Assembly (NCBI GenBank): GCA_910589265.1
Contig: CAJUTQ010000083.1
Span: forward strand, 1 to 64,000
Direction of reading: 5' to 3'
Length of the DNA stretch: 64,000 bases
Origin: an uncultured Lachnospiraceae bacterium
Lineage (GTDB): Bacteria; Bacillota; Clostridia; Lachnospirales; Lachnospiraceae
Of this stretch, positions 9,179 through 17,995 are shown in pieces. The position numbers and the translations under genes are program-made. The first letter of the stretch is position 1. Each line of letters begins with the position of its first letter. The notes under the pieces were generated by a model that was not told where the DNA came from, did not search any database, and worked only from the letters and a program-made list of their open reading frames with translations.

Positions 9179-9205
9179 AGGGGTTCTGTAAGAACCCCTT
9201 TTTTG
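9179..9205 (+). terminator. Intrinsic terminator/attenuator after the BMP lipoprotein gene
   Basis: 9-bp GC-rich stem (9179-9187 with 9191-9199, loop of 3) followed by a run of Ts. It probably limits read-through into the ABC ATPase and permease genes. Confidence 0.85.
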
Positions 9206-9348
9206 ACAAAGGACTTTCTGGAATTTCCTTCTTTATTATTGATTTTCTGAAAGTTCTTTCCAAAGGTTCACTGTTTTTACAAGTTTTGTGCCGCTGATAA
9301 TGGGTTGTTATGGATACTTCCCCTTTTGCGGAGGAATGGAGTATTACT

Positions 9349-10890
9349 ATGGAATACATTGTAGAGATGTTGCATATTACAAAGAGATTCCCTGGAATCG
9401 TTGCCAACGATGACATAACTTTGCAGCTGAAAAAAGGAGAGATCCACGCTTTGTTAGGAGAAAATGGGGCGGGAAAATCTACGCTCATGAGCGTTTTATT
9501 TGGCATGTACCAGCCAGAAGAAGGAATCATTAAGGTTAGGGGAAAAGAGGTTCGCATGAAGGGGCCTTTGGACGCCAATGCCAGGGGAATAGGCATGGTA
9601 CACCAGCATTTTCAATTAGTCCATAATTTTACAGTGCTTCAGAATATTGTTCTTGGAGCTGAGACAGTAAAGGGTGGATTGCTTCTCATGGATGGCGCAA
9701 GAAAGAAGGTTATGGAATTAAGTGAAAAGTATAATCTTCTTGTGGATCCAGATGCTATTATTTCTGATATTACTGTAGGTATGCAGCAAAGGGTAGAAAT
9801 TTTAAAAATGCTTTACAGAGATAACGATATTTTAATTTTTGATGAGCCGACAGCTGTACTTACTCCTCAGGAAATCAATGAGCTTATATTGATTATGAAA
9901 GGATTGGTAAAAGAAGGAAAATCCATTTTGTTTATTACCCATAAGTTAAATGAAATTAAAGCAGCCGCCGATCGGTGCAGCGTCTTGAGAAGAGGAAAAT
10001 ATATAGGCACAGTGGATGTAGCAGCTACGGACAAAGAAGAAATGTCTGAGATGATGGTGGGCAGGAAAGTGAACCTGACTGTTGAAAAGGAGGAGGCAAA
10101 ACCCAAGGAGGTTGTGCTGGAATTAAAGGATGTCTGTGTGAAATCTACAAGAGAAGGTCATGTTAAAAATGTGGTGGATCACGTATCTTTAAAAGTGCGA
10201 AAGGGAGAGATTGTCTGCATTGCAGGAATTGACGGCAACGGCCAGACAGAATTGATTCAGGCCATCAGCGGCATTGGGCCTATGGATGGGGGACAGCTGT
10301 TCATAAACGGGGAAGACATGAGGGGGAAGTCTATCCGTTATAAAAATACCCACGGTTTGTCTCATATTCCAGAAGACAGACATAAACATGGACTTGTCTT
10401 AAAATATAATCTTGCCTATAATTTGATTTTACAGCAGTATTTTGAACCGCTGTTTCAAAAGGGAGGATTTTTAAAAAAACAAAGTATTTATTCCTATGGA
10501 GAAGAATTAATTAAAAAATATGATATTCGTAGTGGGGAGGGATGTTATACAACGGTTGGCAGTATGTCAGGAGGAAACCAGCAAAAGGCCATTATTGCCA
10601 GGGAAATTTCCAGACATCCAGACATCCTCCTTGCCGTTCAGCCTACAAGAGGATTGGATGTAGGGGCTATAGAATATATTCACAAAGAACTTGTAAAACA
10701 GAGAGATAAAGGGGCGGGAATTTTGCTTGTCTCTTTAGAGCTGGATGAAGTTATGAACTTAAGTGACAGAATTCTTGTTATTTTTGAAGGGGCATTGACC
10801 GCAGAGTTAAATCCTAAAGAAGTGTCCATGCAGGAATTAGGGCTTTATTTGGCTGGTTCAAAGAGAGGAGGTCAGGAAGATGGAAGATAA
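9349..10890 (+). CDS. ABC transporter ATPase, tandem-domain nucleoside/sugar type (NupO-like)
   Basis: 513 aa with two ABC domains. First domain: Walker A GENGAGKS (37-44), signature ITVGMQQR and Walker B ILIFDEPTAVLT (~163). Second domain: degenerate Walker A GIDGNGQTE, signature SGGNQQK and LLAVQPTRGLDVG in the Walker B region. This arrangement is typical of ribose/BMP-type importers such as NupO, where one polypeptide supplies both ATPase sites. The start at 9349 is preferred because the family homology begins at MEYIVEM and GGAGG/TGGAG lie upstream; an in-frame ATG at 9310 would add 13 residues. Its end overlaps the next gene by 11 nt, indicating translational coupling. Confidence 0.93.
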   Translation: MEYIVEMLHITKRFPGIVANDDITLQLKKGEIHALLGENGAGKSTLMSVLFGMYQPEEGIIKVRGKEVRMKGPLDANARGIGMVHQHFQLVHNFTVLQNIVLGAETVKGGLLLMDGARKKVMELSEKYNLLVDPDAIISDITVGMQQRVEILKMLYRDNDILIFDEPTAVLTPQEINELILIMKGLVKEGKSILFITHKLNEIKAAADRCSVLRRGKYIGTVDVAATDKEEMSEMMVGRKVNLTVEKEEAKPKEVVLELKDVCVKSTREGHVKNVVDHVSLKVRKGEIVCIAGIDGNGQTELIQAISGIGPMDGGQLFINGEDMRGKSIRYKNTHGLSHIPEDRHKHGLVLKYNLAYNLILQQYFEPLFQKGGFLKKQSIYSYGEELIKKYDIRSGEGCYTTVGSMSGGNQQKAIIAREISRHPDILLAVQPTRGLDVGAIEYIHKELVKQRDKGAGILLVSLELDEVMNLSDRILVIFEGALTAELNPKEVSMQELGLYLAGSKRGGQEDGR

Positions 10891-11974
10891 GAGACAGAGA
10901 GGACAGGGAAGTCTTTTGCCCCTCCTTTCTTCTATTAGTGCAATTTTTGTAGGACTTCTCATAGGGTTTCTTGTACTTTTATGTTCCAATGCATCCCAGG
11001 CCTTACCAGGTTTTGGAGCTATTTTGACAGGAGCTCTTACCCATGGAATGAAAGGAGTAGGACAGGTTTTCTATTACGCTACCCCTATTATGATGACAGG
11101 CTTATCCGTAGGCTTTGCCTTTCAGTCTGGACTATTTAATATTGGTACCCCAGGTCAGTTTATTGTAGGAGGTTTTGGGGCCTGCTATGTGGGAATTATG
11201 ATGAAATCTTTGGGAGGAGTTCATTGGATAGTAGCTTTATTGGCCAGTATTTTGCTTGGCGCCTTATGGGGATGTGTTCCAGGTATACTGAAGGCTTTTT
11301 TTAATGTTAATGAAGTGATTGCAGCTATTATGATGAATTATATTGGAATGTATGGGGTAAATTGGATTGTTAAAAGCTATAAGCCAATGTTTAACAATTT
11401 AAGAAATGAGTCAAACCCAGTGGCAGCTACAGCCAACATTCCCAAAATGGGTTTGGATAAGCTTTTTCCAGGATCCAGTGTCAATGGAGGCTTTTTAATT
11501 GGAATTGTCTTCATTATTCTTATTTATTTATTATTAAATAAAACAACCTTTGGTTATGAGTTAAAAGCAGTGGGACATAATAGAGATGCCAGTAAATATG
11601 CAGGAATCAATGAAAAGAAGAGTATTATTGTTTCTATGGCTATTGCTGGAGCTATTGCAGGATTGGCAGGAGGTCTTCTCTATTTGGCTGGGAGTGGAAA
11701 ACATATTGAGGTGGTAGATGTCCTGGCTTCTGAAGGATTTACAGGAATTTCTGTAGCTCTTTTAGGATTTAATAATCCGATTGGTATTTTTGTTTCCAGT
11801 ATATTTATTGCCTATTTGACTGCAGGGGGATTTTACTTACAGCTTTACGAATTTTCTGTAGAAATTATTGATATTATTGTTGCCGTTATAATCTATTTCA
11901 GTGCTTTTTCTCTTGTAGTAAGACTAATTCTTGCAAGGATTAGGCAGGGTAGAAAAGGAGGAAATAAGCTATGA
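10880..11974 (+). CDS. Nucleoside ABC transporter permease (NupP-like)
   Basis: 364 aa integral membrane protein of the BPD_transp_2 (branched-chain/ribose permease) superfamily, with about nine to ten hydrophobic segments. The conserved EAA-like cytoplasmic stretch GYELKAVGHNRDASKYAGIN (around 235) is present, followed by the typical Gly/Ala-rich helices. It overlaps the ATPase gene before it and the second permease gene after it (ATGA), so the three are one translation-coupled unit. It forms a heterodimeric channel with the next protein. Confidence 0.92.
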   Translation: MEDKRQRGQGSLLPLLSSISAIFVGLLIGFLVLLCSNASQALPGFGAILTGALTHGMKGVGQVFYYATPIMMTGLSVGFAFQSGLFNIGTPGQFIVGGFGACYVGIMMKSLGGVHWIVALLASILLGALWGCVPGILKAFFNVNEVIAAIMMNYIGMYGVNWIVKSYKPMFNNLRNESNPVAATANIPKMGLDKLFPGSSVNGGFLIGIVFIILIYLLLNKTTFGYELKAVGHNRDASKYAGINEKKSIIVSMAIAGAIAGLAGGLLYLAGSGKHIEVVDVLASEGFTGISVALLGFNNPIGIFVSSIFIAYLTAGGFYLQLYEFSVEIIDIIVAVIIYFSAFSLVVRLILARIRQGRKGGNKL

Positions 11975-12924
11975 ATGTCCTTTATTTTATTTTTCAGCAG
12001 ACGATGTTTTTTACGATTCCTCTTTTGCTTGTTGCCCTTGGAGGTATGTTTTCAGAGAGGAGCGGAATCATTAATATTGCCCTGGAAGGCATTATGACAA
12101 TGGGGGCTTTTACTAGTGTTGTTTTTTTAAACCGTACAGGAGGAGTGATGGGAGGCCAGGGGCAGCTTCTCATTGCTATCCTCATCGCTATGGGAACGGG
12201 TGCTCTTTTTTCTCTGCTACATGCTTATGCTGCAGTAAATATGAAGGCAGATCAAGTTATTAGTGGAACAGCATTGAATATGCTGGCTCCTGCTTTTGCA
12301 ATTTTTATAGGAAGAATTTTAAATGGAGTGCAGCAAGTGCAGTTTAATAATACTTTTCGCATAGAGTCTGTGCCTATTCTTGGAAAGATTCCTCTTTTTG
12401 GGCCTTTGTTTTTTCAAAATACCTATATTACTACTTACTTGGGATTTTTGATTTTAGGTTTGTCTATTCTTGTATTATATAAGACAAGATTTGGTTTAAG
12501 GTTAAGAGCTTGTGGTGAGCATCCTCAGGCAGCGGATTCAGCGGGAGTGAATGTTTATCGAATGCAGTACTGTGGCGTCATTATTTCAGGAGCCTTAAGC
12601 GGTCTTGGAGGACTTGTCTTTGTCGTTCCTACATCTACTAACTTTAATGCCACAGTGTCTGGCTATGGATTTTTAGCCTTGGCAGTATTAATTTTTGGCC
12701 AGTGGAAGCCAATAAAAATTTTATATGCTTCCTTATTTTTTGGATTGATGAAGGCAATTGCAGCAGCTTATTCAGGTATTCCATTTTTGAATCATTTAGG
12801 AATTTCCAGTAATTTATATAAAATGATTCCCTATATTGCTACATTAATTGTTCTTATTTTTACTTCGAAAAATTCCCAGGCCCCTAGAGCGGAAGGAATT
12901 CCTTATGATAAAGGGGCAAGGTAA
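11971..12924 (+). CDS. Nucleoside ABC transporter permease (NupQ-like)
   Basis: 317 aa, the shorter second permease of the BMP-type importer. Early motif GGMFSERSGIINIALEGIM (~24-43) and the cytoplasmic GLRLRACGEHPQAADSAGVN stretch (~178-197) are hallmarks of the family. Hydrophobic segments span most of the length. ATG overlaps the stop of the previous permease by 4 nt. Cytidine deaminase follows 70 nt later. Confidence 0.92.
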   Translation: MNVLYFIFQQTMFFTIPLLLVALGGMFSERSGIINIALEGIMTMGAFTSVVFLNRTGGVMGGQGQLLIAILIAMGTGALFSLLHAYAAVNMKADQVISGTALNMLAPAFAIFIGRILNGVQQVQFNNTFRIESVPILGKIPLFGPLFFQNTYITTYLGFLILGLSILVLYKTRFGLRLRACGEHPQAADSAGVNVYRMQYCGVIISGALSGLGGLVFVVPTSTNFNATVSGYGFLALAVLIFGQWKPIKILYASLFFGLMKAIAAAYSGIPFLNHLGISSNLYKMIPYIATLIVLIFTSKNSQAPRAEGIPYDKGAR

Positions 12925-12994
12925 GGGATAGAGAATGACTGTATTATGACGTAGCTGACAGGAAATCGATAGGGAACAAGAAGGGAATGGTAAA

Positions 12995-13414
12995 ATGAAG
13001 GAATTAGTGTTAAAAGCCATAAAGGCTATGGAACAGGCTTATACTCCCTATTCTCATTTCCAAGTGGGAGCAGCCTTGTTGACCGAGGAGGGAAGGATTT
13101 ATACAGGATGTAACATTGAAAATGCAGCGTACACTCCTACCAACTGTGCTGAGAGGACTGCCTTTTTTAAGGCAGTCAGCGAAGGGGAGAGAAACTTTAA
13201 AGCAATAGCCATTGTAGGAGGAAAGGATGGGGTTTTAACAACGTATACTCCTCCTTGCGGAGTTTGCAGACAAGTAATGATGGAATTTTGCAATCCTAAA
13301 ACATTTCGTATATTTTTAGCAAAATCAACAGAGGAGATAAGGGAAATGACATTGGAGGAGCTTCTTCCGCAAGGTTTTGGTCCAATGGATTTAAAAGAAG
13401 GGGATGATAAATAG
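12995..13414 (+). CDS. cdd: Cytidine deaminase
   Basis: 139 aa, the length of tetrameric zinc cytidine deaminases. Deaminates cytidine and deoxycytidine to uridine and deoxyuridine. Zinc ligands Cys51, Cys88 and Cys91 and catalytic Glu53 are visible in the NCAERTAFF and PPCGVCRQ motifs; the substrate-binding FQVGAALLTEEG and GCNIENAAY segments are intact. AAGGGAA precedes the ATG. It lies right after the nucleoside importer and shares one nucleotide with the next gene, so it is very likely part of the salvage operon. Confidence 0.97.
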   Translation: MKELVLKAIKAMEQAYTPYSHFQVGAALLTEEGRIYTGCNIENAAYTPTNCAERTAFFKAVSEGERNFKAIAIVGGKDGVLTTYTPPCGVCRQVMMEFCNPKTFRIFLAKSTEEIREMTLEELLPQGFGPMDLKEGDDK

Positions 13415-14688
13415 TGAGAATTCGCTTTTTTCACGTAAAAATTTTAACCATGGAGAAGGGCCGTCCTATTTTTGACGGAGAGTTATGGGTGGAAAATGAG
13501 AGAATCCTTTATGTGGGGGAGGGAAAGGCTTCCACAGAGGGAATTGCCTTTGACAGACAGATTGACGGAAGGGGGAACCTTCTCATGCCTGGATTTAAAA
13601 ATGCCCATACCCATTCTGGCATGACCCTTCTTCGCTCTCTTGCAGACGATCTTCCTTTGTTTGACTGGCTTAATCAACAGGTTTTTCCAGTGGAAGAGAA
13701 GTTGACAGAGGAAGACATTTATTATCTCACAAAGCTGGCAGTTCTTGAATATGTGACAAGTGGAATCACAGCCATTTTTGATATGTATTTGACGCCAGAG
13801 ACTATTGCACAAGCAGTGACAGAATGTGGATTGCGCTGCGTCCAGGTGGGCGCAGTAAATAACTTTAGCCAGTCTGTGAAGATGATGGAAGAAATGTATA
13901 AAAAATTAAATCATCTAGGACCCTTGTCTACTTATATATTGGGATTTCATGGAGAATACACATGTAAAAAAGGGTTGCTGGAAGATATTGCTGCATTAGC
14001 CCATCAATATAAGGCTCCTATTTTTTCCCATAATTCAGAAACCCTATTTGAGGTAGAAGAATGCAAAAAACGATATGGAAAAACCCCCACTGCTTTTTTA
14101 GATTCTCTTGGCATGTTTGATTATGGGGGAGGGGGCTATCACTGCGTTTATATGACCGAAGAAGATATTTGTATATTTAAGGAAAGAGCGCTTTCTGTTG
14201 TCACGAATCCTAGTTCCAATTTAAAATTGGCCAGTGGAATTGCCCCAATCAAAGACTTTTTGCGAGAGGGAATCAATGTAGCGATAGGGACAGACGGGCC
14301 TGCCAGCAACAATTGTCTGGATATGTTTCGGGAAATGTTTTTAGTGACAGGACTTGCCAAGTTTCGAGAAAAGGATGCCTCTGCAGTTGACGCAGACCAG
14401 GTGCTTTCCATGGCTACCCTTGGGGGAGCAAAGGCGATGCATATAAGAGAGAGCGATGTTTTGGCAAAGGGAAAACTGGCAGATATGATTATGCTTGATC
14501 TTCACAGGCCCAATATGCAGCCTATAAACAACATTTCAAAAAATATTGTTTATAGTGGAAGTAAGGAAAATGTAAAGATGACTATGGTCCATGGCAAAAT
14601 TTTATATGAAAAAGGAGATTTTTTTGTAGGAATGGATCCAGAAGAAATTTATAGAAAGGTAAACGATATAAAAGAAAGGATCGTTTAA
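13414..14688 (+). CDS. Amidohydrolase, MtaD/SsnA-like (probable nucleoside/purine derivative deaminase)
   Basis: 424 aa. Metal-dependent hydrolase of the TRZ/ATZ branch of the amidohydrolase superfamily. Metal ligands are seen in NAHTHSGMT (His65, His67), GFHGEYT and SHNSET, and the catalytic Asp in GTDGPASNN. The stretch after the first motif (LLRSLADDLPLFDWL) is close to 5'-methylthioadenosine/S-adenosylhomocysteine deaminases. GTG start overlaps the cdd stop by one base. Position within the nucleoside operon argues for deamination of a nucleoside or nucleobase; the substrate is inferred, not shown. Confidence 0.85.
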   Translation: MRIRFFHVKILTMEKGRPIFDGELWVENERILYVGEGKASTEGIAFDRQIDGRGNLLMPGFKNAHTHSGMTLLRSLADDLPLFDWLNQQVFPVEEKLTEEDIYYLTKLAVLEYVTSGITAIFDMYLTPETIAQAVTECGLRCVQVGAVNNFSQSVKMMEEMYKKLNHLGPLSTYILGFHGEYTCKKGLLEDIAALAHQYKAPIFSHNSETLFEVEECKKRYGKTPTAFLDSLGMFDYGGGGYHCVYMTEEDICIFKERALSVVTNPSSNLKLASGIAPIKDFLREGINVAIGTDGPASNNCLDMFREMFLVTGLAKFREKDASAVDADQVLSMATLGGAKAMHIRESDVLAKGKLADMIMLDLHRPNMQPINNISKNIVYSGSKENVKMTMVHGKILYEKGDFFVGMDPEEIYRKVNDIKERIV

Positions 14689-14697
14689 AAGAAGAAA

Positions 14698-15414
14698 ATG
14701 AAAATTACGTATATTTATCACAGTTGTTTTACAGTGGAACTTGAAAAAAGCGTGTTGATTTTTGATTATTATATGGGGGAACTCCCTGCCTTTTCAAAGG
14801 ATAAGAAGATCTATGTCTTTGCCAGCCATAATCATGGAGATCATTTTGCCATAGAAGTATTGGATTGGATACACCAGTATCCTCATATTTCTTTTCTTTT
14901 GGGAAGTGATATTCCAGTGGATGCCCAATATCTTAAGAAAAATGGAAAAGACATAACAGTAAAAGATCATATTAGAACAGTAAAGGAACATAGTACCCTT
15001 ACTTTGGATGACATGTATATCCAGGCTCTTCATTCTACCGACGAGGGGGTTGCCTTTTGTATTGAGCTGGAGGGGAAGAGTATTTATCATGCTGGAGATC
15101 TGAATTGGTGGCATTGGGAGGGAGAACCAGGGGATTTTAATAAAGATCAAGAAAAGGTTTACAAACGGGAAATAGATTCCATTGGGGGAAGGCATTTTGA
15201 TGCTGCCTTTGTTCCAGTGGATCCAAGACTTATGGATGCCACCTACTATGGCATTGACTATTTTATGGCTCATACAAAAACAGACCATGTATTTCCCATG
15301 CATTTTTGGAGAAAGTATGATATGTTTCAACAACTGACCAATAGGAAGGAATCAGAGCCTTATAGGGATAGTATTATGACTATCAAAGAAGAAGGACAAA
15401 GCTGGGAGCTGTAA
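14698..15414 (+). CDS. Metallo-beta-lactamase-fold hydrolase (UlaG-like)
   Basis: 238 aa. The metal motif SHNHGDH (43-49) is present, with a second His near HSTDEG and the AGDLNWWHW segment carrying the bridging Asp. This is the short UlaG/L-ascorbate-lactonase-like branch rather than a beta-lactamase. Nine nt separate it from the amidohydrolase and one nucleotide from the MutS-like gene, so all are probably cotranscribed. Substrate unknown. Confidence 0.8.
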   Translation: MKITYIYHSCFTVELEKSVLIFDYYMGELPAFSKDKKIYVFASHNHGDHFAIEVLDWIHQYPHISFLLGSDIPVDAQYLKKNGKDITVKDHIRTVKEHSTLTLDDMYIQALHSTDEGVAFCIELEGKSIYHAGDLNWWHWEGEPGDFNKDQEKVYKREIDSIGGRHFDAAFVPVDPRLMDATYYGIDYFMAHTKTDHVFPMHFWRKYDMFQQLTNRKESEPYRDSIMTIKEEGQSWEL

Positions 15415-15415
15415 A

Positions 15416-17098
15416 ATGGAGTGGCTTATATTTTTATCCCTTCTCATTTGTGGACTGATGATTTTCTTTATAAGAGGTATCCTTGAAGAGAAAAAAAAGG
15501 AAAAAGAGTTTTTACGTCAGCTAAAAGAAAACTATGGAAAGAATCCAGACAGGGAATATGAATTCCAGGAATACGAAGTCATTAGCCGGTATTATAAAAC
15601 CCGCCATCAAGAGGGATTTACAGTAGACGATATTACATGGGAAGATTTGGGAATGGATTTCCTTTACAAATCCATGAACTATACTATGTCTTCTGCTGGA
15701 GATGAATACTTTTATTATCTCCTTAGAACCCCTGTCTTCTCTATGAAAGAGCTAAAAGAGAGAGAGAGGCTCATTTCTTACTTTATGGAAAAGGAAGAGG
15801 AAAGAAGGATTCTCCAAAATAAATTTCACAAAATGGGGCGGACAAAAAAAGCCTCTATAACAGATTATATGAACTGGCTAGAAAATGTACAAGAGGAAGG
15901 AAACTTAGGCCATTATACGGCCTCTATCCTTCTTGTAATCTCCTTGATGATAATGGCCTTTTCTCCCTCCATTGGTGTGCTATTGTTTATTGGGGTTGTT
16001 TCCTTTAATATAAAAACATATTTAACAAGAAAAGGAGAGATTGGCCCTTATCTTGTAACCTTTGCATACATTCTTAGGATGCTAAAGGAGATAGAAGAAT
16101 TTCAGTCTTTAACTATTCCAGGATGTGAGCATTATTTGGAACGAATGATGGAAGCAAGAAGGAAGTTTCAAAAATTTCAGAAAGGTTCTTATATTTTGAT
16201 GAGTTCTGGAAAGCCTACAGGAAGTATATTGGAAATCCCTCTGGAATATATGAGAATGTTTTTGCATATAGACTTGATAAAGTTTAATAAAATGTTAAAA
16301 CAGTTAAAAAGTCTCCGAGGAGAAGTGGAGGAAATTTTATTTATTATTGGCTATTTAGAAAGTATGATAAGTATTGGGGCTTTTCGTAAGTCTCTTCCCT
16401 ACTATACGGTTCCTCAATTTTCCAAAGAGCTTCATATTCATTGTGAAGGTTTAGCTCATCCCTTATTAGAAAATCCTGTTAGCTGTTCTTTAAAAGAGGA
16501 GAGGGGAGTTCTCGTCACAGGATCCAATGCATCAGGGAAATCAACTTTTTTAAAAGCAGTAGCTGTGAACATACTGTTGGCCCAAACAATCCATACAGTG
16601 TATGCCAATTATTATGAAGGAGCTTTTGTGCGTCTTTATTCTTCTATGTCTTTAAGAGACAATTTATTATCAGGGGAAAGCTATTATATGGCAGAAATTA
16701 AGGCGTTAAAACGAATATTAGATGCCTCTAAAAAAGAAGCTGAGCCACCGGTGTTCTGTTTTGTGGATGAAGTACTTCGAGGAACGAACACAATAGAGAG
16801 AATTGCCGCCTCCTCAAAAATATTAAAAACTTTAACTTCAGAGAGAAGTCTTTGCTTTGCGGCAACTCATGATGTGGAACTTACGTATATTTTAGAATCT
16901 ATTTATACGAATTATCATTTTGAGGAGGAAGTCAGGAAAGAAGATATTTATTTTTCTTATGAACTTCATAAGGGAAGGGCAATGACAAGAAATGCCATTA
17001 AGCTTCTTAAAATTATGGGTTATGAGAATAATCTTGTACAGGAGGCGGAAGAACTGGCCAGCCATTTTATAGAAAAAGGGTATTGGGAATCCGTATGA
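15416..17098 (+). CDS. Membrane-anchored MutS-family ATPase
   Basis: 560 aa. Residues ~1-20 form one membrane segment and ~168-200 form two more. The C-terminal third is a MutS ATPase: Walker A TGSNASGKST (368-377), Walker B FVDEVLRGTNTIER and the AATHDVEL switch. The mismatch-recognition and connector domains of MutS are absent; the middle resembles the MutS lever/core helices. Such proteins are found in Firmicutes but their role is not established. Its membrane anchor argues against ordinary mismatch repair. The next gene is RNase HI, 35 nt away. Confidence 0.85.
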   Translation: MEWLIFLSLLICGLMIFFIRGILEEKKKEKEFLRQLKENYGKNPDREYEFQEYEVISRYYKTRHQEGFTVDDITWEDLGMDFLYKSMNYTMSSAGDEYFYYLLRTPVFSMKELKERERLISYFMEKEEERRILQNKFHKMGRTKKASITDYMNWLENVQEEGNLGHYTASILLVISLMIMAFSPSIGVLLFIGVVSFNIKTYLTRKGEIGPYLVTFAYILRMLKEIEEFQSLTIPGCEHYLERMMEARRKFQKFQKGSYILMSSGKPTGSILEIPLEYMRMFLHIDLIKFNKMLKQLKSLRGEVEEILFIIGYLESMISIGAFRKSLPYYTVPQFSKELHIHCEGLAHPLLENPVSCSLKEERGVLVTGSNASGKSTFLKAVAVNILLAQTIHTVYANYYEGAFVRLYSSMSLRDNLLSGESYYMAEIKALKRILDASKKEAEPPVFCFVDEVLRGTNTIERIAASSKILKTLTSERSLCFAATHDVELTYILESIYTNYHFEEEVRKEDIYFSYELHKGRAMTRNAIKLLKIMGYENNLVQEAEELASHFIEKGYWESV

Positions 17099-17133
17099 TT
17101 TTATATAAGTGACAGGAAAAGTGAGGAAGGGAC

Positions 17134-17607
17134 ATGAAAGTAACAATATATACAGATGGGTCTGCCAGAGGAAATCCAGAAGGGCCAGGAGGATATGGAA
17201 CAATTGTGCATTACGTAGATCCAAAAGGGGAACTTCATGAAAGAGAGTTTTTTGCAGGATATAAGAAAACAACAAATAACCGCATGGAGCTTATGGCAGC
17301 CATTGTAGGTTTAGAAGCATTGACAAAGCCTTGTGAGGTAGAGCTTATTTCTGATTCTAAGTATGTCACAGACGCTTTTAACCAGCGCTGGATAGAGGGA
17401 TGGCAGAAAAGGGGATGGAAGGGCAGTGCAGGAAGAGCAGTGAAAAATATAGACTTATGGCAAAGGCTTTTGAAAGCAATGGAACCCCATCAGGTAACTT
17501 TTATATGGGTAAAAGGACATGCTGGCCATTTGGAAAATGAACGATGCGATAAGCTAGCCACTTCAGCGGCGGATGGAGATAACTTATTAGAGGATGTTGT
17601 TGTTTAA
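17134..17607 (+). CDS. rnhA: Ribonuclease HI
   Basis: 157 aa. Cleaves the RNA strand of RNA/DNA hybrids. Catalytic residues are visible: Asp8 (YTDGSARGNPG-like), Glu52 (NNRMEL), Asp74 (SDSKYV) and a C-terminal Asp in NERCDKLA; the substrate loop WVKGHAGH is present. Bacterial length, no extra domain. AGGAAGG precedes the ATG. Confidence 0.97.
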   Translation: MKVTIYTDGSARGNPEGPGGYGTIVHYVDPKGELHEREFFAGYKKTTNNRMELMAAIVGLEALTKPCEVELISDSKYVTDAFNQRWIEGWQKRGWKGSAGRAVKNIDLWQRLLKAMEPHQVTFIWVKGHAGHLENERCDKLATSAADGDNLLEDVVV

Positions 17608-17647
17608 CTATGGTGAAAAGCGAATAGGGAAGGACAGAAGAAAAAAC

Positions 17648-17676
17648 TTGAAAATATAGTAGAGATATGGTAAAAT
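17648..17676 (+). promoter_or_regulatory. Sigma-A promoter before the 43-aa membrane peptide gene
   Basis: TTGAAA (17648-17653), 17-nt spacer, TAAAAT (17671-17676), 49 nt upstream of the ATG at 17725. Confidence 0.65.
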
Positions 17677-17724
17677 AATTAATATGAAAATGAAAAAAGG
17701 AAGAAATAAAGGACAGGTGAGAAT

Positions 17725-17856
17725 ATGCAGAATGTAATTGCATTTATTAACCAATGGTTAAGCTATTTTTTAGTATATGTTATATTTGGAGTTGCAGCTG
17801 TAGCAGCTGTAATGATTGGAAAAGGGCTAAGAGAAAAACAGGATGCAAAAAATTAG
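17725..17856 (+). CDS. Small single-pass membrane protein, 43 aa
   Basis: An ATG at 17725 opens a 43-codon frame with one hydrophobic segment (about residues 4-32: aromatic-rich start, then Val/Ala-rich) and a basic C-terminal tail. An AGGACAGGTGAG stretch lies just upstream and a well-formed sigma-A promoter 50 nt further up. These signals argue for a real small gene. It lies between rnhA and ktrA; a role as an accessory peptide of a membrane complex is possible but not shown. A 75-codon frame overlapping it in another phase lacks such signals. Confidence 0.6.
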   Translation: MQNVIAFINQWLSYFLVYVIFGVAAVAAVMIGKGLREKQDAKN

Positions 17857-17995
17857 TTACAAATCCAGCATTTTTTAATTTATGGAAAAAAAGAGAGAGA
17901 AAGACAGTGTTCATGTTTATGATTCATAAGTATGGGCACTTTTCTATATTTATGGAAATGAAAACCTTTTGTAGGCAATAGATGGGAGGAGAGGG

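Noticed and set aside
9123..9596. 157-codon minus-strand frame
   Set aside because: Antisense to the ABC ATPase start and across a terminator; no signals.
14794..15333. 179-codon minus-strand frame
   Set aside because: Antisense to the MBL-fold hydrolase, no ribosome site, no family.
17754..17981. 75-codon frame overlapping the 43-aa membrane peptide
   Set aside because: No ribosome site and a poor composition; the 43-aa frame has a promoter and binding site.
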